The notes under the pieces are model-generated. The model ran no database searches. It was not told the DNA's origin and saw only the letters and a list, made by a program, of their open reading frames with translations. From Gemmatimonadota bacterium (GTDB lineage: Bacteria > Gemmatimonadota > Gemmatimonadetes > Gemmatimonadales > Gemmatimonadaceae): a stretch of 64,000 nt of DNA. The DNA lies in contig JACQBG010000005.1 of assembly GCA_016194585.1 (NCBI GenBank), positions 1-64,000 on the forward strand. Reading direction: 5' to 3'. The translations under genes were made by a program, and so were the position numbers. Of this stretch, positions 25,609-36,051 are shown in pieces (the first letter of the stretch is position 1; every line of letters starts with the position of its first letter).

Positions 25609-27176
25609 CCCGCGACGTCGACATCGCCATCGTGGGCTCGGGCTTCTCGGGCTCGCTGCTCGCGATGATCGCGCGCCGGCTTGGGCGGTCGGTCTTGCTG
25701 CTCGAACGCGGCCACCATCCCCGCTTCGCGATCGGCGAGTCCTCCACGCCGCTCGCCGCGCTGCTGCTCGAGGAGATCGCCGGGCGGTACGACCTCCCGA
25801 GACTGCTCCCCCTGGCCAAGTATGGCAGCTGGCGGCGGGCGTATCCCGATGTCGCCTGCGGGCTCAAGCGTGGGTTCAGTTTCTTCCGCCACGAGGCGGG
25901 GGCTCCCTTCGCCGCCGATCGCGCCCATCGCGATCAGTTGCTCGTGGCGGCGAGTCCGCACGATGCGATCGGCGACGTGCACTGGTACCGGCCCGACCTC
26001 GATTTCTTCCTCGTGCGGGAGGCGGTGGCATCGGGGGCCGCGTACCTCGACGGCGTGACCATCACCGGCGTCGAGCCGCACGCGGACGGCGCCCGTCTCT
26101 TCGGCGATCACCTCGAGGTCCGCGCCCGCCTCGTCGTCGACGCGACCGGCCCACGCGGCTGCCTGCACCGCCACCTGGCGCACGGCGAGCGCGCGTTACC
26201 GGGGCTGCCTCCAACGCAGACGCTGTTCAACCATTTCACCGGCGTGCGGCGGTTCGCCGAGGTGGCGCCGCGCGCGTTCGACGGCACGCCACCGTATGCG
26301 CCCGACGATGCGGCGGTGCACCACGTGTTCGACGGCGGCTGGATCTTGGTGCTGCGTTTCGACAACGGCATCACGAGTGCCGGGATCGCGGCGACCGAGC
26401 CGCTCGCCCGCGAGCTGCGGCTCGGCGAGGGGGCGCCGGCCTGGTCGCGCCTGATGGCGCGATTCCCGTCGATCGGCGCGCAGTTCGCGGCCGCCGCCCC
26501 GACACGACCGTTCACCTGGTGGCCGCGGCTCGCCTTCTACAGCGACACCATCGCCGGCGCGGGGTGGGTCTCGCTCCCGTCGGCCGCGGGGATCGTCGAT
26601 CCGCTGCTCTCCACCGGATTCCCGCTCACGCTGCTCGGCGTTCAGCGGGTCGCGGCGGCCATCGCCGAGACGTGGGACACGCCACAGCTCCCCGAACGCC
26701 TGCGGGCGTACGCCGCCCGCACCGCGGGGGAACTCGAGACGACCGCGCGTCTCGTCGGCGCGCTGTACGACGCGTTCGGCGACTGGGAACGGTTCACCGC
26801 TCTCACCTTCCTGTACTTCGCCGCCGCCAGCTTCACCGAATCGGCGCGGCGGCTCGGCCGCGCGGCGCTGGCGGGCGACGCCTTCCTGCTCGGCGCGCAC
26901 GAGCCGTTCGCCGCGGCACTCCACCGCTCCCTACGGCTCGCGGCCGAACTGCGCGAACGCCCCTCCGCCGCTCGCCGTCGGAGGGTGCTCGAGGCGATCG
27001 CCTCCGCGATCGCTCCGGTGAACGTTGCTGGGCTTGGCGACCCGACGCGCGGCAATTGGTATCCCGCCAGCGCCTCGGACCTGCTCACGGCGGCCGGAAC
27101 GTTGGGCGCGAGCGTGGCTGACGTGCGTGCGATGCTCGAACGCTGCGGCTTCCTGCCCGACGGCACGGGCCCCTAG
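25584..27176 (+). CDS. FAD-dependent oxidoreductase, tryptophan-halogenase-like
   Basis: The 530-aa flavoprotein (an alternative ATG lies at 25593) has an N-terminal Rossmann motif 'IVGSGFSGSLLAMIA', an acidic 'LLLERG' end and 'AIGESSTPLAALLLEE', characteristic of flavin halogenases and related monooxygenases. A second FAD contact, 'LVVDATGPRG', is near residue 185. The halogenase signature WxWxIP is not evident. The later 'GWVSLPSAAGIVDPLLSTGFPLTLLG' matches the conserved FAD/substrate region. It may therefore be a monooxygenase or dehydrogenase, not a halogenase. It is the third gene of a compact cassette. Its stop overlaps that of the convergent RnfD-like gene. Confidence 0.85.
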   Translation: MCPMQPGLTRDVDIAIVGSGFSGSLLAMIARRLGRSVLLLERGHHPRFAIGESSTPLAALLLEEIAGRYDLPRLLPLAKYGSWRRAYPDVACGLKRGFSFFRHEAGAPFAADRAHRDQLLVAASPHDAIGDVHWYRPDLDFFLVREAVASGAAYLDGVTITGVEPHADGARLFGDHLEVRARLVVDATGPRGCLHRHLAHGERALPGLPPTQTLFNHFTGVRRFAEVAPRAFDGTPPYAPDDAAVHHVFDGGWILVLRFDNGITSAGIAATEPLARELRLGEGAPAWSRLMARFPSIGAQFAAAAPTRPFTWWPRLAFYSDTIAGAGWVSLPSAAGIVDPLLSTGFPLTLLGVQRVAAAIAETWDTPQLPERLRAYAARTAGELETTARLVGALYDAFGDWERFTALTFLYFAAASFTESARRLGRAALAGDAFLLGAHEPFAAALHRSLRLAAELRERPSAARRRRVLEAIASAIAPVNVAGLGDPTRGNWYPASASDLLTAAGTLGASVADVRAMLERCGFLPDGTGP

Positions 27177-28054
27177 CCGCCTCCGACACCTGGGCGCGGC
27201 GCGGCGCGGGCGCGCCGGAGATCCGTGAACAGCGCGATCGGGCCCACCATCGTGAGGGCGAACAAGGCCGGCGACGCATAGAGCGGCGTCAACCACGGCA
27301 GGCCGAAGTCCCCCGCCACTCTGATCAGCGCCTCGAGCAGCGCCACCAGCAGCGCGACCAGCACCTGCCCCTGCTTCGACCGCACGCTGGTGCGCGGATC
27401 GGTGATCATGAAGAACACGAACAGCTGGTACATCGGGCCCGTGAGCGGCGCGACCTCGCCGGCGAGCGGGCCGCCCGTGATCGCCACGCGGGCCGCCGCG
27501 AAGGCGAGGAAGGCGAGCACGTAGCTGGCCGTCACGTGCAGCACGTCCGCTCGATAGGCGATGACGAGTCCGAACGCCCAGATCACCGCGTTGGTCGCGA
27601 GGCCGTTCCCCCATTGGTGGCTCAGCACCGCCACGCTGTCGGGCGCGAGCAGCAGCAGCAGGCAGATCGCGAAGTTGCTGGGGTTCCACAGGTGCCGGCC
27701 ACGATACGTCAGCACGTATTTCGAGGCGATGGCGAGGAACGCGCCAAGCGTGAACGGCCAGAGAAGCCCCGCCTGCGGTTTCGTGAGAAGGGCCAGGCTG
27801 ATACCGCTCACGTACGCACTCTGCAGGCTCGCGATCCTGCCACGCACGAACCAGGAAAGGACGAGTTCGGTGCCGATGCATACGCCGAGCGTCGTCGCGA
27901 GACGCCGGTAGTCGCCGAGGATCGCGAAACGCCACTGGCCCGCGACGAGCACGAGCGTGACGAGGCCTACGATCAGGTTGCGCGGCTCGGCGAGCCAGGC
28001 GGGTATGGACCCGTGGCGCGGCGCGCGGCGGTCGCGGGCGGCGGCATCCGTCAT
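27173..28054 (-). CDS. RnfD/NqrB-family (UnbU-like) membrane protein
   Basis: The 293-aa protein has about eight to ten hydrophobic helices and the family signature 'YRGRHLWNPSNFAI' near residue 115-130, seen in RnfD/NqrB relatives including the UnbU proteins of enediyne clusters. A segment 'FFMITDPRTSVRSKQGQ' near 218-233 lies where RnfD carries its covalent flavin. I do not see the S-G-A-T acceptor motif there, so flavinylation is doubtful. It is encoded 31 bases after an ASPIC/UnbV gene on the same strand, reproducing the UnbV-UnbU pairing. A quinone- or redox-linked role is inferred. Confidence 0.82.
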   Translation of the reverse strand: MTDAAARDRRAPRHGSIPAWLAEPRNLIVGLVTLVLVAGQWRFAILGDYRRLATTLGVCIGTELVLSWFVRGRIASLQSAYVSGISLALLTKPQAGLLWPFTLGAFLAIASKYVLTYRGRHLWNPSNFAICLLLLLAPDSVAVLSHQWGNGLATNAVIWAFGLVIAYRADVLHVTASYVLAFLAFAAARVAITGGPLAGEVAPLTGPMYQLFVFFMITDPRTSVRSKQGQVLVALLVALLEALIRVAGDFGLPWLTPLYASPALFALTMVGPIALFTDLRRARAAPRPGVGGG

Positions 28055-28085
28055 GCCGCGACTCCCGTGGGACGACCCGGACCTC

Positions 28086-29849
28086 TCACGGAGCGCCCGC
28101 CGGTTCGGTGAGCACGTGATAGCGGTCCCCGTCGAACGGGCCGAGCGTCTGCACGCGGCCCGACGGCCAGTGGATCGTGACGCGATCCACCCGCGTCCTC
28201 CGTCCGAGCCCGAAGTGCAGGCGACGGTCGTTCTGCGCCGCGAACCCCATGCCGCCGTCGACGACGCTCCGCTGCCGCTCGCCGCCGAACTCCACCGTCA
28301 CTTCGGCACCGATCGCACTGCGATTGCTCCGAGCGCCGATGAGCCGGAATCCGATCCAGTGATTGCCCGGCTCGACCGTGTTGCGATACAGCACCGGCCG
28401 GCTGTTCTGGTTGGCGACGATCACGTCGAGCGCTCCGTCATTCCACAGGTCGGCCAGCGCCACGGCGCGCCCGTCGAACACGTCGGTCGCACCCACGCGG
28501 GCCGCCACGTCTTCCCAACCCTGCGCGCCACGATTGAGCAGCACGCGCTTGTGCTCGTAACCCGACAGGCTGGCGTCGCCCATCGGCGGCCAGTTCCTCG
28601 CGTCCTCGAACAGATGCCTGTTGCCGCCGGCGACCTTCGACATGCTGTACCAGTAACTCTTGTCCTTGCGCGCCGAGATGAATCCGTTGGCGATGTACAG
28701 GTCGTTGCGGCCGTCGTTGTTGAGGTCGCCGAACTGCGCACCCCACGCCCAGCCCGCGTCGGAGATCACGCCCGACGCGATGTTCTCGAACCGTCCGATC
28801 TCGGGGAACAGGTTCAGCCGGAGGTTGTTCCCCTGGAACAGGTAACCCTTCTCGGAGATATCGGTGACGAACACATCGAGGCGTCCGCGATTGTGCACGT
28901 CGGCGATGCTGACGCTCATCCCGCTCTTCGAGTCGGCCTCGAGCCCGATGCGGGCCAGCGTGAACGCCCGGCCGTGGTCGTTCAGGAACAGCTCCTCGGG
29001 TCCGTAGTCGTTCGCGAGATAGAGGTCGGGCCACCCGTCGTCGTTGAAGTCGGCGCTTGCCGCGGCCAGCGTCCACCGGGTGCTTCCCACGCCCATCCGG
29101 TCGGTGACATCCTCGAACTTTCCGTGGCCGAGGTTGTGGAAGAGATGGTTCTTCCCGCCGTTGTCCGCGAACTCGAAGCTGTTGTGCATGATCTTCGTGG
29201 ACGCCAGGTCGTAGAGGTTCACGTCCGAGCGGAAATAGGCCGTCACGTAGAGGTCGAGCAGGCCGTCGCGGTCGTAGTCGAACCAGATCGCACCGTTACT
29301 GTTGATCCACTGGTCGAGTCCCGCCTCGGCGGTGACGTCGCGGAACTTGAGGCCGCCCAGGTTCCGGAACAGCGACAGCTTGCCGTAACGGTAGACGAGA
29401 AGATCCTCGAGCCCGTCGTTGTCGAAATCGCCCCAGACCGCCCCCATCGACACGCCCTGCTCGCGCGTGTTGAGGTCGGCCAGTCCCGCCTCGCGCGCCA
29501 CATCGCGGAACGTGCCGTCACCGTTGTTGATATAGAGCGCGTTGGGCTCACCGACGCGGCTGTTGGTGAAATACAGATCCGGCAGGCCGTCGCCATTCAC
29601 GTCCGCCACGCTCACCGCGGCGCCGAGGGCCGCGACGTGCGGCGCGATGTTGTCGATGCGACGATCGAAGACGGGTCGGCGGTGCACCATCGAGATCCCG
29701 GCGCGCCTCGTCACATCCTCGAGCGCGAAACCGGGGTGCTCGGCACTCGCCGGCGGTCGCCGCGTCGCGCGGTTCAGCGTCGCCACCGCCCCGATGCCGG
29801 CCGCGAACGCGAGGGTGGTGATGAGACGGCGGTTGACGTGGACGCGCAC
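28086..29849 (-). CDS. ASPIC/UnbV (CRTAC1-family) FG-GAP repeat protein
   Basis: The 587-aa exported protein has an N-terminal hydrophobic anchor at about 9-27. Multiple FG-GAP/VCBS repeats with calcium-type 'D(x)DxDGxxD' loops follow (such as 'VADVNGDGLPDLYF', 'WGDFDNDGLEDLLV', 'FGDLNNDGRNDLYI'). A C-terminal ASPIC/UnbV domain from about 500 carries 'NHWIGFRLIGARSNRSAIGAEV' and 'RVTIHWPSG'. These propellers typically sit outside the membrane and bind proteins or ligands. Their enzymatic role is unknown. It is transcribed with the RnfD/UnbU-like gene and divergent from a second CRTAC1 gene. Confidence 0.92.
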   Translation of the reverse strand: MRVHVNRRLITTLAFAAGIGAVATLNRATRRPPASAEHPGFALEDVTRRAGISMVHRRPVFDRRIDNIAPHVAALGAAVSVADVNGDGLPDLYFTNSRVGEPNALYINNGDGTFRDVAREAGLADLNTREQGVSMGAVWGDFDNDGLEDLLVYRYGKLSLFRNLGGLKFRDVTAEAGLDQWINSNGAIWFDYDRDGLLDLYVTAYFRSDVNLYDLASTKIMHNSFEFADNGGKNHLFHNLGHGKFEDVTDRMGVGSTRWTLAAASADFNDDGWPDLYLANDYGPEELFLNDHGRAFTLARIGLEADSKSGMSVSIADVHNRGRLDVFVTDISEKGYLFQGNNLRLNLFPEIGRFENIASGVISDAGWAWGAQFGDLNNDGRNDLYIANGFISARKDKSYWYSMSKVAGGNRHLFEDARNWPPMGDASLSGYEHKRVLLNRGAQGWEDVAARVGATDVFDGRAVALADLWNDGALDVIVANQNSRPVLYRNTVEPGNHWIGFRLIGARSNRSAIGAEVTVEFGGERQRSVVDGGMGFAAQNDRRLHFGLGRRTRVDRVTIHWPSGRVQTLGPFDGDRYHVLTEPAGAP

Positions 29850-30014
29850 GAGCGCAAACTAGCCGGATCGCCGCGCGACCAGAAGCGGTGTCACCACCGA
29901 CGGAAACGGCCGGCGCCTCGGCGCCCCGTGCCGCGGCCGCCGCGGCCCGCCGCGTCGTGCCGGGCCGCTCGCCGGCGCTTGCCGCTCCACTCACTCGAAC
30001 CTAGTCTTCCGGCC

Positions 30015-33000
30015 ATGCCCGCCGCAGAGCGATACCCGCCCGGTCCGACCCACCGCCTGGCGCGGCGTGGGCGGCGGGCCGCGCTCGCCGCCACCGTGGC
30101 GCTCACCGCGTTGTCGGCGTGCCGCGGCGAGCGCACGGCCAACGTCGGCAGCGTGCTCACGGCTCGGACCCTTGGCCTCGTGTATCTGCAGACCGACCGC
30201 CTCGATTCGGCCGAGGTCCAGTTCCGCAAGCTCGTCACCCTCGCGCCCAACGAAGCGCTGGGACACGCGGACCTCGGCCTGACCCTGCTCCGCGGTGGCC
30301 GGCTCAAGGAGGCACGGGAGGAAGCGTCGCGCGCCTGGTCGATCGACTCGACCAACCCGACGATCGGGCTCCTGCTGGCGCGCGTGTTCGCCGCCGAGGG
30401 GAACGGCGCCGGCGCACGCGCCCTCCTCGAGCGCCTCGCACGCGACGGCGCGGCCGATCCTGCGACCCTGTTCGCGCTCGCTCAACTCGATACCGCAGCG
30501 ACGGATGGCACGGCGCGCGTGGCCCTGTTGCGCCGGATCCTGGCCAAGGCGCCCACGAACGTCGCCGTGCGGCTCGCCCTCCTCGACGCGTTCGTCGCGC
30601 GCGGCGACGCCGACAGCGCCACGCGCGCACTCGAGGAGATCCGACGACTCCCTCCCGACCCGCCGAAGGAAGCCCTCGCGCAGTTCATCCGTGCACTCCC
30701 GCTGCTCCGTGCGGGAAAGCTGGCCCGCGCGCTCGAGCCGCTCGCGCGTTTTCGGAGCGCGATGGAGCTCACCGCCGCCTACCAGGCGAGTCTCTCGTCC
30801 GTGAAGGGGCCGGACGGTCCGATGGTCGGGCGCCCCGTGCTCACCTTCAGTCCGAGCATCAATGTCGCGCAACGGGCCACGTCGCTGGGAGGCGCCATCA
30901 AGGATGCCGTGTGGTTCACCGACGCGACCGCGGACCTCAGACTCGCCGCGTCGACGGCCGGCATGTCGGCCTCGCGCATGACGGGCGCCGACGCACCCCC
31001 CGGCGACGCCGGCCCGGCGGCGTCGGCGCTCGCCGTCGGGGACTACGACGGCGACGGCGCGCAGGACCTGTTCGTGTCGCGATGGGACCCGGCGACGTCC
31101 GCGTTCGTGGTGCAGCTGTATCACGCCGGACGCGGGCGATTCGCCGACGTGACGGCGGCCTCCGGCATCGTCCTCCCCGGCGGCGCGACGTTCGCCATCT
31201 TCGCCGACTACGACAACGACGGGCGGCTCGACCTCTTCGCCATCGGCACCGATGGGCGCGGGCATCTCTTCCGCAATGCCGGCAACGGCACGTTCCATGA
31301 GGTCACCGCGCAGGCAAGGGTCGGCGAACTCGGCGGGGCCACCCGGGCGGCGTTCGTCGATCTCGACCACGACGGCGACCTCGACCTCGTCGCGGTCGGA
31401 CCGAACGGCGTGCGTGCGCTCCGCAACAACGCCGATGGCACGTTCAGCGACGCGACCGCGGAGTTCGGACTGAACGGCCCCGGCGACGTGCGTGATGTGG
31501 CCGTCGCCGATTTCGACGGCGACGGCCGCATCGACCTGTTCCTCACCAGATCCAAGGGGAGCAATACATTGTACCGCAACGTCGGCGCGCGGCGGTTCGA
31601 GGATGCGACCGCCGCGAGCGGTCTCGCGACCACGGGCGGGTCCGGTGCGGTGGCGGTGGGCGACTTCGACAACGATGGATCGTTCGACCTCCTCGTCGCC
31701 GCCGCCGACGGCGGGGATCCCGTACTCTGGCTCAACAAGGGCGATGGGACCTTCACCCGCGACCGGCGATCGGCGGCCGCGCTCGCCGCACTCCGGGGCC
31801 TGCACGTGCGCGGCGCCACGTTCGTCGACTACGACAACGACGGTTGGCTCGACCTCGTCGTCGCCGGTACGTCCCCCGCCGCCGGCGCGCGCGGCGTGGT
31901 GCTGCTGCACAACACGGGCAAGGGAACATTCGAGGATCGGTCGACCCTGCTCCCCCCCGGCGCGAGCGGCACCACGCTCGTGACCGCCGACATCGACGGC
32001 GATGGCGACGAGGATCTCCTCGTCGCCGACCCGGCATCGGGAGTGCGCGCGCTGCGCAACGATGGCGGCAACGCGAACCTCTTCGTGCAGGTGCGGCTCG
32101 CCGCGCTGCGCACGGGGAGCGGCAAGAACAACGATTTCGGCATCGGCGCGAAACTCGAGCTGAGGGTGGGCGACGTCGTGCAGACCCGCGTCGCCTCGGG
32201 CCCCGTCACGCACTTCGGGCTCGGCGCGCACCTCAAGGCGGATGTGCTGCGCGTCGAGTGGCCGAACGGCGTCGTCCAGGTGATCCACTTCCCGGGCTCC
32301 GACCAGGACGTGCTCGAGAACGAGGTGCTCAAGTCCTCGTGTGGCTTCCTGTACGCGTGGGATGGTACGGCGTTCCGCTTCGTGACCGACGTCATGTGGC
32401 GCAGCGCCCTCGGTATGCCGATGGGGATCATGGGCGCCAACACCGCGTGGGCGCCCGCCGGTGCATCGCAGGAATACCTGCGGGTGCCCTCGAGCGCGCT
32501 TCGACCGCGTGACGGCCGCTACGTGCTGCAGCTCACCGAGGAACTGTGGGAGACGTCGTACACCGACGAGATCCGCCTGCTCGCCGTGGATCATCCCGAC
32601 TCGGTGAGCCTCTTCGTCGACGAGCGCTTCGTGCCACCGGGCCCCGTCGCGCTCCGGATGTTCCATGCGGTGCGCGCCCATCCGCCACGGTCGGCCGTCG
32701 ACGATCACGGCGTCGACGTCCTCGCGGCGCTTCGCGACAAGGACGACGTCTATGTCTCGAACCTCGTCCCCGTCGAATACCAGGGGCTCGTCGAACCGCA
32801 CGACCTCGTGATGGATCTCGGCGACGACGCCGGCGGCCCACGCACCGCGCTGTACCTGCGCGGGTGGATCTATCCGACCGACGCGAGCATCAACGTCGCG
32901 CTGTCGCAGCAGTCGCGGCTCCGCGGCCACCGACGCCGTCGCGAGCCCGACGACGGTCACGCCGCTGCCGCTGCGCAGCGCCGATCTCCACTTCCGTGGC

Positions 33001-33420
33001 ACGTCACGCACGTATCGCAAGGGCGGCCGCTATGGACCCCAATGGTTCGACTACGCCGACGTGACGACGGAACCCGTCTGGCGCCCCATCACCGGCGCGT
33101 TCACGCGGTACGGGGACGTGCTCCCGCTCCTCCGCCAGCCGGACGACATGTTCATCGTGATGGCGCCGGGTGACGAGACGACGCTCGAATTCGACGCCCC
33201 GCCGCCGCCACCGGCGGGGTGGACGCGCGACTTCCTGCTCTATTCCGACGGATGGATCAAGGATGCGGACATGAACACCGCGCTCGGCAATACGGTCGGA
33301 CCGCTGCCGTTCCACGCGATCAGGCGATATCCGTACGCGCCGGGAGAGACGTATCCGGACGACGCTGCGCATCGGGCGTACCTGCGGGAATACGAGACGC
33401 GGCGGGTCGACCGGCACTAG
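30015..33420 (+). pseudogene. Frame-broken TPR + CRTAC1/ASPIC lipoprotein
   Basis: From ATG 30015 a lipoprotein signal ('ALTALSAC', Cys near 36) leads to TPR-like helices (about 45-260), FG-GAP repeats (330-690) and an ASPIC/UnbV domain (690-780, 'VLRVEWPNGVVQVIHFP'). A conserved C-terminal domain follows as far as 'DASINVALSQQS' (about 32,913). The frame then becomes arginine-rich nonsense to a stop at 33173. The rest of the C-terminal domain ('SADLHFRGTSRTYRKGGRYG', 'WRPITGAFTRYGDVLPLL') continues in the next frame to 33420. Compared with what I recall of the family, some tens of residues between the two halves are also missing. This suggests an out-of-frame deletion, or an assembly error. 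Confidence 0.85.
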
Positions 33421-33429
33421 GGCCGGGGG

Positions 33430-35961
33430 TCAGCGCAGTCGTGCTCGGGCGCTCGCCAGCAGACTGTCCAGCCGACCGTACCGTTCGCGCATCGCGCGCG
33501 GCAGGTCGCCACGTGCGCGCTCCTCGGTGAGCTCGCGCAACGCGTCGCAGCGCTGGCCCGTCGCCCGGGCCGGCACCCCTCCCTTCGTGTCGCCCTCGTT
33601 CGTCGCGCCGGCCACGACCGCCGCCACCGGCAGGGCCTGCGCCTTCGCGAACTCGCGCGCCGCGACGGCCGCGTCGCCGCGCCGCCGCGCGATGTACCCG
33701 AGATAGAAGTGCGCCGGCGCGCTCGCCGCATGCGTGGCGAGCACCGTCTCGAAGTGCCGCTGCGCCCCCGCCAGGTCGCCGCGAACCAGCGCCGTCTCGC
33801 CGAGATGCAGGAGCGGCCCGAGATTCTCCTTGTTGACCTCGAGCGCACGGCGGAAATACGCGTCCGCCGAGTCCGGACGCAACGGTGCGCCGTCGTCGAG
33901 ACACAGGTAGAGCACCCCCATCTGCGACAACGCGCGCGCACTGTTCGGATCGACCGTCAGGAGTCGCCGCCAGCTCGTCGCGGCATCCCCGTACGCACCG
34001 AGCGCCATCTGCTCGTTGCCGGCGTAGTACAATGCGTCCCCGTGGCGCGGATTCAGGACGAGCGCCTTCTCATAGGTCGCCAGGGCGGCGGCGTCCGCGC
34101 CGGCGATCCGCTGGCTCGTCGCCTCGCGCATGAGCGCCCAGAACCGCTCCACGCTCGCGCGATCGTCGGCCACAGCCGACTCGCCCTCCACCACCTGCAA
34201 CCGCTGGTTCGCGGCCAGATCCGTGCGCACCTCCCGCGTGCCGCTCGGCCACACGATCTCGAGCGTGTCGACGCGCGTGCGCGCGCCCAACCCGAACGTC
34301 TCGATCAGGCTGTTCTGCGAGAGATAGGACGCTTGGGCGCCCACCTGCCGGATCTGACTCGCACCGCCGGCGACCAGGCGCAGCTTGGCACCGATCCCCT
34401 GCCGGTTGCTCTTCGTCCCCCGCAGGTGCACCTGCAGCCAGTGGTTCTTGTTGCCGCCGTCGTTGCGAAGCAGGTGGGCGGGTCCACCATTGGTGGTCAC
34501 GAACGCGTCGACGTCGCCGTCGTTGTCGAAGTCGGCGAACGCCGCACCGCGCCCCACCCACGTGCCCTTGAAGAAGTCGCCGCTGACGGCCGACACCTCG
34601 AAGAACCCCTCGGTCGCACCACGATTCCAGAAGAGGTTGCTCCGCATCGGCACCAGCTTCGTCGGGTCGTCCCGATGCTGCAGCGTGCTGCCGTTCACCA
34701 CGAACAGGTCGAGCTTGCCGTCGTCGTCGTAGTCGATGAACGAGGTGCCCCAGCCGATGAAGTCGAGCGAGATCTGGCCGAGACCGTAGCGGTCCGATTC
34801 GTCCACGTACGCCACGGGCGGCGACTTCGCTGTCCGTGGCCCCGGCAGCGGCACGTTGTCGTACAGCGCGTTGCCCTGCGCCAGCCAGTGCGTGAGATAC
34901 AGCGCCATCCGCCCGTCGCCCTTCCAATCCCCCACCGCGATCCCCATCGAGCTCCGATAGTCGGCCAGGTGCGACGCGTGCGAGATGTCCTCGAACGTCC
35001 CGTCGTGGCGGTTGCGGAGCAGCACGTTGTCGGAGACGTCGTTGCCGACGTAGAGGTCGGGCCAGCCGTCATCGTCGACGTCCACCCAGGCCGCCGAGAG
35101 ACCGCGCCCCTGCAGGTTGGCCACATGCGCCGCGGCGCCCCGCTCGGTGAAAGTGCCGTTCCGGTTGTTGTGGAACAGCAGGCTGCGCCCGGGCGGGAAC
35201 GACGACGGGTTGATGCTCGCCGGGTTCTCGACCTCGATGATGCCCGGCGCGCCCGAGATCGGCTCCTTGCTGTACTTCACGTAGCCGGTCACGTACAGAT
35301 CGAGGAATCCGTCGCGGTCGTAGTCGCCCCACGCCGCGCCGGTCCAGAAACCCTCAGGCCCGCCGATCCCCGACGCCACACTCACGTCACTGAACCGCCC
35401 ATTGCCGTCGTTGTGGTAGAGCGCGTTGTGCCCGTAGGCCGTGATGAGCAGGTCGGGACGACCGTCGTTGTCGTAGTCGCCCCACGCCACCGCCATCGCC
35501 CATCCGCGGAAGTCGATGCCCGACTCACTGGTGACGTCGGTGAACGTACCGTCGTGGTTGTTGTGATAGAGCGTGACCCGAGCGGGCGATGCGCGGCGCT
35601 CCGCGTCGGTCAACGTCAGCGGACCGACCTCGTTGGCGATCGCGAGATCCTCCCATCCGTCGTCGTCGTAGTCGCCCCACGCCGCGCCGGAGCCCATGTC
35701 CTCGGGCAACTGTGACGTGCGCGTCCCGCTGAATTGCCGATACGTGATGCCAGCCGGCTTCGTGACGTCGGTGAAGGTCACGCGCGGGTAGTCGGCGGGC
35801 AGCGAGCGCACGAGGTCGGCCGTGAGCCCCTCCACCGCGCCGCCGGGACGATAGGTGTCGCCTCGCCCGAGCATGCGCCACGCCGCCACGCCGGCGAGGA
35901 CCACGAACAGGGCCCCGGCCCCGCCGGCGACCCGCAGCTGGCGCTGACGGCGGGTCAGCAC
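33430..35961 (-). CDS. CRTAC1-family FG-GAP/ASPIC protein with C-terminal TPRs
   Basis: The 843-aa exported protein has one N-terminal membrane anchor at about 9-28. FG-GAP repeats run from about 60 to 520 ('WGDYDDDGWEDLAI', 'WGDYDNDGRPDLLI', 'FIDYDDDGKLDLFV' and others). An ASPIC/UnbV domain at about 525-605 has 'KNHWLQVHLRGTKSNRQGIGAKL' and 'LEIVWPSG'. Tetratricopeptide-like repeats follow at about 630-790. It has the same parts as the broken neighbour but in reverse order. It lies 90 bases downstream of the multihaem cytochrome gene on the same strand and is probably co-transcribed. It may scaffold an envelope redox complex; this is inference. Confidence 0.9.
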   Translation of the reverse strand: MLTRRQRQLRVAGGAGALFVVLAGVAAWRMLGRGDTYRPGGAVEGLTADLVRSLPADYPRVTFTDVTKPAGITYRQFSGTRTSQLPEDMGSGAAWGDYDDDGWEDLAIANEVGPLTLTDAERRASPARVTLYHNNHDGTFTDVTSESGIDFRGWAMAVAWGDYDNDGRPDLLITAYGHNALYHNDGNGRFSDVSVASGIGGPEGFWTGAAWGDYDRDGFLDLYVTGYVKYSKEPISGAPGIIEVENPASINPSSFPPGRSLLFHNNRNGTFTERGAAAHVANLQGRGLSAAWVDVDDDGWPDLYVGNDVSDNVLLRNRHDGTFEDISHASHLADYRSSMGIAVGDWKGDGRMALYLTHWLAQGNALYDNVPLPGPRTAKSPPVAYVDESDRYGLGQISLDFIGWGTSFIDYDDDGKLDLFVVNGSTLQHRDDPTKLVPMRSNLFWNRGATEGFFEVSAVSGDFFKGTWVGRGAAFADFDNDGDVDAFVTTNGGPAHLLRNDGGNKNHWLQVHLRGTKSNRQGIGAKLRLVAGGASQIRQVGAQASYLSQNSLIETFGLGARTRVDTLEIVWPSGTREVRTDLAANQRLQVVEGESAVADDRASVERFWALMREATSQRIAGADAAALATYEKALVLNPRHGDALYYAGNEQMALGAYGDAATSWRRLLTVDPNSARALSQMGVLYLCLDDGAPLRPDSADAYFRRALEVNKENLGPLLHLGETALVRGDLAGAQRHFETVLATHAASAPAHFYLGYIARRRGDAAVAAREFAKAQALPVAAVVAGATNEGDTKGGVPARATGQRCDALRELTEERARGDLPRAMRERYGRLDSLLASARARLR

Positions 35962-36051
35962 GAGTGCGGCCCGGCGTCGTCTCGGCCGGCAGCCGCGCGC
36001 CGCGAAGCCATCGCCTCTGCGCAGAACTCGCGCCGCACGCCGGTCGACGCG

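Noticed and set aside
27957-30014. Plus-strand continuation upstream of the broken CRTAC1 gene as one 1738-codon frame
   Set aside because: The first ~690 codons are antisense to the RnfD-like and ASPIC genes and lack a domain. The lipoprotein signal at 30015 marks the true start.
29991-33020. Minus-strand frame of 1009 codons antisense to the TPR/CRTAC1 gene
   Set aside because: Shadow of FG-GAP repeats, which read periodically on both strands.
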